Part shown: positions 14,968 to 22,600 of the stretch, in pieces
How the letters are laid out: every line of letters begins with the position of its first letter
How positions within the stretch are numbered: position 1 is the stretch's first letter
Origin: GCA-016699975 sp964515255
Lineage (GTDB): Bacteria > Patescibacteriota > Minisyncoccia > Moranbacterales > UBA1568
DNA: 27,899 nucleotides
Assembly: GCA_964515255.1 (NCBI GenBank)
Contig: CAZETL010000005.1
Span: 1 to 27,899, forward strand
Direction of reading: 5' to 3'
Position numbers and translations under genes: made by a program
The notes under the pieces: model-generated
Databases searched by the model: none
What the model was told of the DNA's origin: nothing
What the model saw: the letters and a program-made list of their open reading frames with translations, nothing else

Positions 14968-14996
14968 TTGACAAAATAAACTTTTCAAATCATACT
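14968..14996 (+). promoter_or_regulatory. Promoter of the RND operon
   Basis: TTGACA (14968-14973), a 17-bp spacer and CATACT (14991-14996) on the plus strand. It stands back-to-back with the RNHCP promoter; the two -35 boxes are 20 bp apart. Transcription from ~15003 would give a ~70-nt leader to the ATG at 15075. An in-frame TTG at 15006 lies 9 nt after the -10 and is an alternative start. Confidence 0.65.
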
Positions 14997-15074
14997 TCAT
15001 CACCGTTGCCACCAGCAGGACGGATTCGAAGCACTTTCGTCCTGACCGTGGCCCGCCACATTATCTTCATCACT

Positions 15075-16166
15075 ATGGCTCCAAAGAAACGAATTGCTGC
15101 CCTGCTGCTCGTCGGAATGCTCCTGGTCGGAGGCATCATTTTTTTTGCTACAAAGAAGATCTCGCCCCAAGAGACAATCAACGCCAATGCCGACGAAAAG
15201 CCGGTTTCCATCCCCGTAAAAACAAAAACCGCCAAAGAACTCGCCTCCGCCTCTTCCGAAGAGCGTTTCCCCGGAATCGTAACCGCCGAAAGCGAGACCA
15301 TTATCGCCGCCGCGACATCCGGTACTATAACTTCCGCCCCAATGCGAGTAGGCGACCGAGTCGCGCTCGGCTCCCCTCTTGCCACTATTGAAAATCCCCT
15401 CTCGTCCGTTTCAACGAAAACGGGCATTCCGTCCAACGCGCTTCGTCAGGCGGAAATCGACGCGTCCCTTGCGCGAAAAACTTACAAGGAATCGAAACGA
15501 CTCGTCGAAAAAAACTCGACGAAAGAAAACCGTTACGATCAGGAAATAGCGAGACTCAAACTCGAGAGCGCAGAGATAGCTCTTGAGAATGCGCGGGACG
15601 CTTCCGTCGTCCGATCGACACTCGCGGGAACCGTCATCGAAAAGTTCGCATCTCCCGGCGACTCCATCTCGACCGGCGCGCCCATTGTCCGCATTGCCTC
15701 TGGCACAAAGCGGATCGCACGCTTCCATGTTTCCGCCGAGACAAAACCCCTGCTCGCAATTGGTTCTTTCGTCTCGGTAAGAGACGGAGAGCTCGTATCG
15801 GACGCGACCGTTGTCGCAATCGGCCAGGTAGCCGACCTAGAGACTGGGAAATTTCCTATCGAAGCGACGCTTGCCGCACGCTCGACCATTTCGCCGAATA
15901 CGCCGGTATCCGTCTCAGTAAAAACCATCCGGCCAGCCGGTTCATCGAGGGTGACTCTCCCGCTTTCGGCGATCACGACAAGCCAAGAAGGTTCCTTCTT
16001 TTTCATCGTCCGAGATGGAAAGGCCCAAAGAATCTCTACCCAGTCAATCTCCGTTTCCGGCGAAACAGCAACTGTGAGCGCCGAGATTGGTCCAAGTGAT
16101 GCCATCGTCGTAGAAAGCCGCGGCACGCTCGGCGAAGGAACGGCCGTCTCGCCAGATGAGAGCTAA
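15075..16166 (+). CDS. RND efflux periplasmic adaptor (membrane fusion protein, HlyD/AcrA type)
   Basis: 363 residues from the ATG at 15075. It couples an RND permease to the outside, with a single N-terminal anchor (about 7-25, IAALLLVGMLLVGGIIFF). A split lipoyl/barrel-sandwich domain follows (about 70-108 and 183-212; SGTITSAPMRVGDRVALGSP and LAGTVIEKFASPGDSISTG). The halves are joined by a short coiled coil (about 120-180, KSRLVEKN-type heptads), and then come a beta-barrel and a membrane-proximal domain (about 213-350). The hairpin is short, as expected where no outer-membrane channel must be reached. No SD. It is followed after 51 bp by the permease and read from a promoter divergent from the RNHCP gene. 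Confidence 0.88.
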   Translation: MAPKKRIAALLLVGMLLVGGIIFFATKKISPQETINANADEKPVSIPVKTKTAKELASASSEERFPGIVTAESETIIAAATSGTITSAPMRVGDRVALGSPLATIENPLSSVSTKTGIPSNALRQAEIDASLARKTYKESKRLVEKNSTKENRYDQEIARLKLESAEIALENARDASVVRSTLAGTVIEKFASPGDSISTGAPIVRIASGTKRIARFHVSAETKPLLAIGSFVSVRDGELVSDATVVAIGQVADLETGKFPIEATLAARSTISPNTPVSVSVKTIRPAGSSRVTLPLSAITTSQEGSFFFIVRDGKAQRISTQSISVSGETATVSAEIGPSDAIVVESRGTLGEGTAVSPDES

Positions 16167-16217
16167 AGAATCCGAAAGACGGCCTATCGAGCCAGAAAAC
16201 CCCTGCCCTATTTTTCT

Positions 16218-19200
16218 ATGAATCATCAACCGTCCTCCGATTCCGAATATCTCGCGCGCCTCGAATTCGATCCAGAACTTCGAAAAAGCCCGTTCAATTT
16301 CTTCGTCACCCGTCCACGCGTCGTTCTTCTCCTCGTCGCAATGATTTCCGCCTGGGGCATTTGGTCATTTCGAGCATTGCCTCAAGAATCGAATCCGGAG
16401 GTCAAAATCCCCGTAGCCGTCATTTCAACTGTCTTTCCCGGCGCCCCTCCGTCGGACGTCGAAGAACTCGTCACAAAGAAGATCGAAACGAAAATAAGCG
16501 GGCTCTCTGGCGTAAAAAAAATCACATCCAATTCCGCCAACTCCCTCTCGCTTGTCACCGTCGAATACGAGGCGAATGAACCGCTCGACGACGCAATCCG
16601 GAAGCTCCGAGACTCCGTCTCAGAAGTGAAAAATGATCTCCCCGACGACGCAGAGGAACCTTCTCTAAAAGAGGTCTCATTTGATGATCAGCCGATTCTC
16701 ACTTTCGCGCTCTCCGGGTCAGCTGACAATCTCATCCTTCGAGATGCCGCCGATCGCGCAAAAGACGAGCTCGAGAAAATACCCGGGGTAAGAGAGGTGC
16801 GGGTTTCCGGCGGAGACATCAGAGAGTTCTCCATCAGGTACGATCCGGTCAAACTTGAAACTCTCGGCATATCGGCGACGGAGGCAAACGCGGCAGTCGC
16901 ACTCACAAATCGCGCCATCCCGAGCGGATCGTTCGATGGCGAACGTTTCTCCTATTCCATTCGGACCGATGCGCGATTCTTCACGGCGGACGATCTCGGA
17001 AATATTCCACTCCGATTCACGTCGGACGGAGGATCAGTCCTGCTCAAAGAGATCGCCTCCGTTGAAGAGCGCGCCGAGAAACAAACCGTCCTTTCGCGGC
17101 TTTCGATCGGCGGATCAGAACCGAAAAACGCCGTCACGCTGGATATCGTAAAGCGAACAGGTGGATCAATTATCGAAACGGTGGACGAAGCGAATCGAAC
17201 CATGGAACGACTCGCGCCGAGCTTCCCGGCAGGAACCGATTGGACTGTCACTATCGACTTTGCCAAAGAAATCCGGAAAAGCTTCAGCGAACTCTCACGC
17301 GATTTCTTCATCACCGTCGGGCTTGTCATCGGAACACTCATTCTTATCGTCGGTCTCAAGGAAGCAATTATCGCAGGGATGACGATCCCTCTCGTCTTCT
17401 TTGTTACGTTCGGCATGATGCTCCTCTCGGGCACATCACTCAACTTCCTCTCGCTCTTCTCACTCCTCCTTTCCATGGGACTCCTCGTCGACGACGCTAT
17501 CGTCGTCGTCTCAGCGACCAAGCAATACCTCAAAACTGGGAAATTCACACCGGAGGAAGCCGTCCTCCTCGTACTCCGAGATTTCAAAGTCGTACTCACG
17601 ACAACCACGCTCACTACTATGTGGGCATTCTTGCCGCTCCTCCTTGCGACCGGCATCATCGGAGAGTTTATCAAATCAATCCCGATCACCGTTTCAGTGA
17701 CGCTCGCAGCATCACTCGCAATTGCACTCATGATCAATCATCCGCTCGCCGCCGCGCTCGAACGGGTCCGCTTCACAAAAAATTGGTTTTTCATCGCCGC
17801 TTCGGGAATCCTCCTTGCCGCCATCGCAGGATTCGCCACGAGAAATAGTGGCGGAATTGCTCTCGGCATAATACTCGTCATCGTAACCCTTCGGCTTCTT
17901 TTCTGGTATTTCGCTTCGCGCGGACACATATCGCTCGCCGAGAATGACGCGCTCGTTGATCGCGAATGGCAAAATGACGCACTTATAAAGGAACGCCTCC
18001 GAAAAGCCGGTATTCACGCGGACAAAAGCTGGAAAGACCGACTCGTTCACGGAGCCATCCACTTCGACGCGATAATTCCGCCGTACGAACGTCTCCTTCG
18101 AAACATTCTCGGGAACGCAAAGAAAAAATGGGCCATACTCATCGGAACCGGCCTCCTCTTTATCGGAGCAGTGCTTCTTCCCGTAACGGGAATCGTCCCC
18201 ACGGAGTTCTTTCCGCCATCTGACGAAGAACTCATCTTTGTAAACATCGAAGCTCCGATCGGACTCAAACTCGACGAAACAAATAGCATCGTCCGAAACA
18301 TCGAGGAGAAACTCCGACACTACCCGGAGATCATAAATTTTTCGACGGTCGTCGGCAACTCAGGTCCATCACAAGACGGCACCGGACAAGCAAGCGGAAA
18401 CGCTTCGCACCTTGCCGGCATCACCGTGAAACTCTCCGACAAACACGACAGAAACCGAACCTCTTTCGAACTTGCCGATATCATGCGAAAAGATCTCGCG
18501 TCGATCGATAGGGCAACTATCCGTGTTTCGAGTCTGGCAGGCGGACCGCCATCCGGATCAGCATTCGAAGCAAGAATTTCCGGCGATGATTTGCGCGAAA
18601 TCGACCGCATTGCTTCCGATCTGAAAGAAGTTCTTGCTTCCATTCCAGGGACGACTGACATCTCCATATCGCTCAAAAACGCTCCGGCAGACTATACTTT
18701 CACGCTCGACAAAAACCGCCTCGCCTATTACAGACTCGATGCGGCATCGGTCGGATCAACGCTTCGAATGGCGATTTCCGGGACTGAAATCACAACTGTG
18801 CTCCGCGGAAATCAAGAAATAGGAGTCAACGCGAGGTTTAACGAGAAAAGTATTCCAACATTGAAGGACATCGAGAACATCAGCATCGCAAACAGAGATG
18901 GAAATGCCATCCGCATCGGCGATGTCGCAGCTATCGAGTTGAAACCGGCGCTCGATTCGATTACCAGAATCGACGAAAAACGCACCGCACTCCTCTCAGC
19001 CGGAGTCGCAACAGGAATCCGTCCCAATGAGGTACTCGCGACGTTTCAAGAAAGGGTGAAAAATTACTCATTTCCCGACGGCTATTCAATTACATACGGA
19101 GGCGAGAATGAACAAAACGAGGAATCGGTCGCATCCATACTGCGAGCGCTTGTCATCGCGCTTTTTCTCATCGTGGCAACACTCGTTGTTCAATTCAATT

Positions 19201-19616
19201 CCGTTCGACAAGCTGGCATCGTTCTTGCGACACTCCCTCTCGCTATGATCGGAGTCTTCGTTGGTATGGCAATTTTCCGCGTGCCGCTCTCGTTTCCCGG
19301 GCTGATCGGTATCCTCGCCCTTATGGGCATCGTCGTCAAAAACGCCATCATGCTTGTCGACAAGATGAACCTCAACTGGGAAAGCGGCCTCGAATTCAGC
19401 GAGGGAATCATCGACGCGGGAAAGGCGAGAATCGAAGCAATCTTCATCACCTCGTTTGCAACCATCCTCGGGCTCGTTCCAATCACTCTCTCAGACGCTC
19501 TCTGGCGTGCTCTCGGCACTGCCGTTATTTTCGGCCTCGCTGTTTCTTCATTCTTCACGCTCCTTATCATTCCGATTCTTTCGTCGATATTCGCGAAGAA
19601 GCACGCCTCTCGATAA
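16218..19616 (+). CDS. RND-family efflux permease (AcrB/CzcA superfamily) with an extra helix pair
   Basis: 1,132 residues. This is a proton-driven exporter of the hydrophobe/heavy-metal RND type. TM1 lies at about 34-52. The first large extracytoplasmic loop holds the porter subdomains (about 55-360), followed by TM2-6 (about 364-515). TM4 carries the proton-relay pair D425-D426 (MGLLVDDAIVVV). A second-half TM7 (about 638-657), a second porter loop and the terminal helix bundle (from about 975, including GILALMGIVVKNAIMLVDKM) follow. Between TM6 and TM7 there is an added hydrophobic pair (about 523-540 and 545-566) and a ~60-residue soluble linker, giving ~14 helices instead of 12. No SD. 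The 3' end overlaps the convergent Wzy-like gene by 50 bp. Substrate not predictable. Confidence 0.92.
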   Translation: MNHQPSSDSEYLARLEFDPELRKSPFNFFVTRPRVVLLLVAMISAWGIWSFRALPQESNPEVKIPVAVISTVFPGAPPSDVEELVTKKIETKISGLSGVKKITSNSANSLSLVTVEYEANEPLDDAIRKLRDSVSEVKNDLPDDAEEPSLKEVSFDDQPILTFALSGSADNLILRDAADRAKDELEKIPGVREVRVSGGDIREFSIRYDPVKLETLGISATEANAAVALTNRAIPSGSFDGERFSYSIRTDARFFTADDLGNIPLRFTSDGGSVLLKEIASVEERAEKQTVLSRLSIGGSEPKNAVTLDIVKRTGGSIIETVDEANRTMERLAPSFPAGTDWTVTIDFAKEIRKSFSELSRDFFITVGLVIGTLILIVGLKEAIIAGMTIPLVFFVTFGMMLLSGTSLNFLSLFSLLLSMGLLVDDAIVVVSATKQYLKTGKFTPEEAVLLVLRDFKVVLTTTTLTTMWAFLPLLLATGIIGEFIKSIPITVSVTLAASLAIALMINHPLAAALERVRFTKNWFFIAASGILLAAIAGFATRNSGGIALGIILVIVTLRLLFWYFASRGHISLAENDALVDREWQNDALIKERLRKAGIHADKSWKDRLVHGAIHFDAIIPPYERLLRNILGNAKKKWAILIGTGLLFIGAVLLPVTGIVPTEFFPPSDEELIFVNIEAPIGLKLDETNSIVRNIEEKLRHYPEIINFSTVVGNSGPSQDGTGQASGNASHLAGITVKLSDKHDRNRTSFELADIMRKDLASIDRATIRVSSLAGGPPSGSAFEARISGDDLREIDRIASDLKEVLASIPGTTDISISLKNAPADYTFTLDKNRLAYYRLDAASVGSTLRMAISGTEITTVLRGNQEIGVNARFNEKSIPTLKDIENISIANRDGNAIRIGDVAAIELKPALDSITRIDEKRTALLSAGVATGIRPNEVLATFQERVKNYSFPDGYSITYGGENEQNEESVASILRALVIALFLIVATLVVQFNSVRQAGIVLATLPLAMIGVFVGMAIFRVPLSFPGLIGILALMGIVVKNAIMLVDKMNLNWESGLEFSEGIIDAGKARIEAIFITSFATILGLVPITLSDALWRALGTAVIFGLAVSSFFTLLIIPILSSIFAKKHASR

Positions 19617-20856
19617 TCCCGAGAAGAAAACCGAGAGATACGGCGCCAAAATGACTCGACCAGAGAAAATGATCAAGGAAAAGCATTGGGAAAAATGCAA
19701 AGAGGATCGCTATCGCCAGTTCTCTCTTTTCCCAAAAAGCGCGAAAGAGACTATTCGCAAGGAGAAAAACAAACAAGGCGAACCCGAATATCCCAAGCTC
19801 TGAGAAAATAAGCAGAGGCACCGTATGCACTGGCTGAAACGCGCCGATAAATGTTCCTGATTCCGGAAATCGAATTCGAGAGAATGCCGTGAAGTTTCCA
19901 CCGCCGACGCCAAGGATAGAATGTTCGCGTATCGCTGAAACCGCCTGGTCAAGATATATCACGCGATCTGAAAACGACCCTTCCCGGAGAAGCGTCTCCT
20001 CGGAGAAACGGGATGAGGCAATGTCGCGAACAAGGAAAAATGCGATGAGGAATGAAATGGAAACGAAGAGGATCGGAGTTGCATCGCGAATTCCGATTTT
20101 TTTTGCACACAAGAAAAAGAGCGCAGGCGTTCCGAACCAAAACGCCATCCAACCGCTTCGCGAAAACGTAAGCGCGAGCACGAAACTGAAAAGCGTCGCC
20201 GCGCTAATAAAAATCCGGCGGCGAAACGCGCTCTCGGAAGAAATCGCGAGCCACGCCGAAAGAATCGCGGACGCCGCAAGCGACCCACCGAAAACGTTTG
20301 GGTGTTCGAAACCGCCGTATGCGCGAAGAAACCGTCCTGCTTCAGTTTTCAGAACCGACGCGCCGGCGCGCCACGATTCGTGTTCCGCAATACCAAAGAG
20401 CGTCGAAGGCGGAACATATTGCAAAGTCCACTGTATCACGCCCATCATCGCCTGGATCGACATCGAAGCGATAAAAAACCACAAACTCACCCGCGTCGAC
20501 ATCCCGCCAAATCGAGCGGAAAGATATGCAAGGAAAAGAAGCAGCATGTGCCATGCCGAGAGGATTGCCATATCAGAACGAATCGCCCACAGCATTGAGA
20601 ACATCGTCCAGACAAAAAGAGTCCCGAGACAAATCGCCGGGACATCCCTCGCACTCGCGCGAAAAATATTCCAACCGGATAGAGAGATGCTGAGTGTGAA
20701 AAAAACAAGAAGCGCAACATCGGAAGCATATATCCCAAAAGTCGCATACTGCCACTTCTCTCCGCCGACGAACACCTCGCGCACGATCCACACTGTCTGC
20801 CACGGAAGAAGAAAGGCGAAAGCATACCAAGAAATTTTCCGAAGAGATCCCAACAT
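19567..20856 (-). CDS. O-antigen ligase/Wzy-like polysaccharide polymerase
   Basis: 429 residues, about 10-12 transmembrane helices over the whole length. Motifs of the Wzy_C/WaaL family include the loop with YGGFEHPNVFGGSLA (about 190), the arginine helix LALTFSRSGWMAFW (about 230) and the large extracytoplasmic loop SDRVIYLDQAVSAI...ILGVGGGNF...QPVHTVPLLIFSELG (about 300-355). Such proteins join or polymerise undecaprenyl-linked glycans at the outer face of the membrane. In a cell without lipopolysaccharide the acceptor would be another surface glycan or glycoprotein. The ATG at 20856 has no SD; a TG-A-TATGCT element ends 6 nt upstream. The last 50 bp overlap the 3' end of the RND permease gene on the other strand. 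Confidence 0.82.
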   Translation of the reverse strand: MLGSLRKISWYAFAFLLPWQTVWIVREVFVGGEKWQYATFGIYASDVALLVFFTLSISLSGWNIFRASARDVPAICLGTLFVWTMFSMLWAIRSDMAILSAWHMLLLFLAYLSARFGGMSTRVSLWFFIASMSIQAMMGVIQWTLQYVPPSTLFGIAEHESWRAGASVLKTEAGRFLRAYGGFEHPNVFGGSLAASAILSAWLAISSESAFRRRIFISAATLFSFVLALTFSRSGWMAFWFGTPALFFLCAKKIGIRDATPILFVSISFLIAFFLVRDIASSRFSEETLLREGSFSDRVIYLDQAVSAIREHSILGVGGGNFTAFSRIRFPESGTFIGAFQPVHTVPLLIFSELGIFGFALFVFLLANSLFRAFWEKRELAIAILFAFFPMLFLDHFLWSSHFGAVSLGFLLGIIERRASSRISTKESE

Positions 20857-21004
20857 AGGGACAGCATATCACCGAGCTGAACATGAGGGGAAGAACGAGG
20901 GAAAAAGAAATGCGGGAGGAATAAACCTCCATCAGTCTTACGCCCTGGGATTTCCATGAACTGTTAAAAGAAAGGCATTCATCGCGTCCTCCGAGTCGAG
21001 AAAA

Positions 21005-21026
21005 CAAAAAGATCTCCAAAGAGATC
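21005..21026 (-). terminator. Second of two tandem terminators
   Basis: GATCTC-4 nt-GAGATC (21011-21016 with 21021-21026) followed on the minus strand by TTTTTGTTTT. It backs up the stronger hairpin just upstream. Confidence 0.7.
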
Positions 21027-21029
21027 CCA

Positions 21030-21072
21030 AAAAAAATCGAGGGGCGGAGGGAAATCTATTCCACTCCGCCCC
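21030..21072 (-). terminator. First of two tandem terminators
   Basis: GGGGCGGAG pairs with CTCCGCCCC (9 bp, 21041-21049 with 21064-21072). On the minus strand the stem is followed by TCGATTTTTTTT. It lies ~11 bp after the stop of the R/G-rich ORF. Confidence 0.8.
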
Positions 21073-21082
21073 AACAAAGCCC

Positions 21083-21346
21083 CTATCGATAACTCTTGCG
21101 ACGACCACCCGATCCAACTAGGTGGTTATCTTCTCGCCTTGGTCGGGAGCCGCCTCTCTTTCGGGCCGTTCCACCAGTCTGACTCTGTCCACGAGGAAGA
21201 CTGGGCGAAGCATCTTTCGGAGCATCTTCTCTCTGCTTCCGACGGCCGCCGCCACCCCACCCGACGACAGATCCCAACTGCTCAGCCGTCAATTGCGCCG
21301 AACTGCCAACCGAAATTTTGGATTCAGGTCCGATTATTATGCACAT
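21083..21346 (-). CDS. Possible small R/G-rich disordered protein
   Basis: 87 residues from the ATG at 21346, which has AGGG 6 nt upstream. The first ~28 residues (MCIIIGPESKISVGSSAQLT) could form a small folded or hydrophobic start. The rest is low-complexity, rich in Gly, Arg, Lys, Ser and Gln (GGGGRRKQRE, ARKRGGSRPRRE, GGRRKSYR), typical of RNA-binding disordered tails. Two consecutive terminators immediately downstream show that a minus-strand transcript ends here. The frame is open for another 58 codons upstream to a TTG at 21520, so a 145-residue form cannot be excluded. No family recognised. The region upstream has a tandem GTGTCAGA repeat near the likely promoter. Confidence 0.4.
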   Translation of the reverse strand: MCIIIGPESKISVGSSAQLTAEQLGSVVGWGGGGRRKQREDAPKDASPSLPRGQSQTGGTARKRGGSRPRREDNHLVGSGGRRKSYR

Positions 21347-21707
21347 AAAAAACCCTTGTGGTGGTATTCTGACACTCTGACACGCTTCTCTGCTCAGGCA
21401 AAGAAGCGCCCTTTGCCGATATGGCGAAGAAGTCTCCACAAACACAGCCACATACTTGGCTGATCGTAAAATACTCTTCGCCACATCGGAATATCCACTA
21501 CCACCCCATCGACCACCCAAACGGAATCAGATGTGCGCCCCCATGTACAAGAGGTCCCTCTTGGTTTCTGCTATAAAAGAACTGCTTGCCTCCAAGTTTG
21601 CCAGAACATCGGTATTTTGTCAACTTATATGGACACATTGAAAATCTCCGGGCTTCTTCCATGCGAGAGCGTTTGTCTGCGGACTTCAGCTCCTATACAG
21701 TATTCTC
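21347..21707. other. Intergenic region between the R/G-rich ORF and murI
   Basis: About 360 bp between divergent genes. On the minus side, two adjacent copies of GTGTCAGA (21383-21376 and 21375-21368) lie just upstream of the small ORF, followed by AATACC. On the plus side, TTGTCT-17 bp-TACAGT/TATACA lies directly before the murI ATG. The middle part shows no convincing gene, although a 58-codon upstream extension of the small ORF is open. Confidence 0.4.
21674..21704 (+). promoter_or_regulatory. Promoter of murI
   Basis: TTGTCT, a ~17-bp spacer and a TATACA/TACAGT -10 region whose end is only 6-8 nt before the murI ATG, so the transcript is probably near-leaderless. The hexamer matches are moderate. 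Confidence 0.5.
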
Positions 21708-22544
21708 ATGGAGATCCCCTATTCTTCCGGCATGGGCCCGCTCGGCATCTTCGACTCCGGTTTCGGCGGACTTGATATCGCGCGCGGCATCAGAGACGAA
21801 TTCCCCGACCTCGACATCGCTTATCTCGGCGACACGGCACGAGCGCCCTATGGCACTCGATCACAGGAACTCATCCATACGTTTACCCGACAATGCGTCG
21901 ATTTCCTCATGGAAAACGGCTCGCCTCTCGTTATTCTTGCATGCAATACCGCCTCAAGCGACGCATTGAGAGAGCTTCAAAAACACTTCATCCCAAATCA
22001 ATTCCCCGACCGAAATATTCTCGGCGTCCTCATTCCGGCAGTACAAGAAGCCGTGCAGACAACGAGAAACGAGCGAATCGGAGTCCTTGCGACGCCAGCC
22101 ACCGTCCGCTCACGAGCTTTCGAACGAGAGACAAACAAGATAAATCCGAACATATCCGTCTTTCAACGAGCTTGTCCGCTTCTCGTTCCGCTCGTCGAAG
22201 CCGGCGAACACAACTCACCGATCGCACGCGCTATCGTCAAATACTCGCTCGGATCATTCGTGCGAGAAACCGGCGTCGATACTGTCATCCTCGGATGTAC
22301 GCATTACGGGCTTCTTGAAACAGTCATCCGCGACGTCATCGGATCAAATATCAAAATTATAAACGAATCTCGCGCCGTGCCATCACGCCTCCGCGACTAC
22401 CTCAATCGTCATCCTGAATACAAAGAACGCCTCTCGCACAAAGGAACAATGAGATGCTTCACAACAGATCTCAGCGAGAATTTCCAAACCATCGCTCCGC
22501 AGTTTTTCAACGGACCAATCTCAATTGAAAAGATTTCCATATAA
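21708..22544 (+). CDS. murI: Glutamate racemase
   Basis: 278 residues; interconverts L- and D-glutamate, providing D-Glu for peptidoglycan in the cytoplasm. The N-terminal IFDSGFGGL (D16, S17), LGDTARAPYG (about 40-49), ACNTAS with catalytic C79, and GCTHYGLL with catalytic C197 are all present, so the enzyme should be active. Length is normal for the family (about 260-290). The ATG at 21708 is taken because the promoter ends just upstream; an alternative ATG at 21732 (MGPLGIFDSG) would give the more compact N-terminus usual in the family. No SD. The gene converges on typA, with one shared hairpin between them. Confidence 0.95.
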   Translation: MEIPYSSGMGPLGIFDSGFGGLDIARGIRDEFPDLDIAYLGDTARAPYGTRSQELIHTFTRQCVDFLMENGSPLVILACNTASSDALRELQKHFIPNQFPDRNILGVLIPAVQEAVQTTRNERIGVLATPATVRSRAFERETNKINPNISVFQRACPLLVPLVEAGEHNSPIARAIVKYSLGSFVRETGVDTVILGCTHYGLLETVIRDVIGSNIKIINESRAVPSRLRDYLNRHPEYKERLSHKGTMRCFTTDLSENFQTIAPQFFNGPISIEKISI

Positions 22545-22545
22545 T

Positions 22546-22573
22546 GAGAAATCCGCCTCTCGGCGGATTTCTC
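22546..22573. terminator. Shared hairpin between convergent murI and typA
   Basis: GAGAAATCCGCC-4 nt-GGCGGATTTCTC is a perfect 12-bp stem starting 2 bp after the murI stop. The U-tract is poor on both strands (TTTCTC inside the stem), so termination efficiency is uncertain, but the position fits a shared bidirectional terminator. Confidence 0.65.
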
Positions 22574-22600
22574 GCACAGCTTGGCTCATTTTTCTTACAA

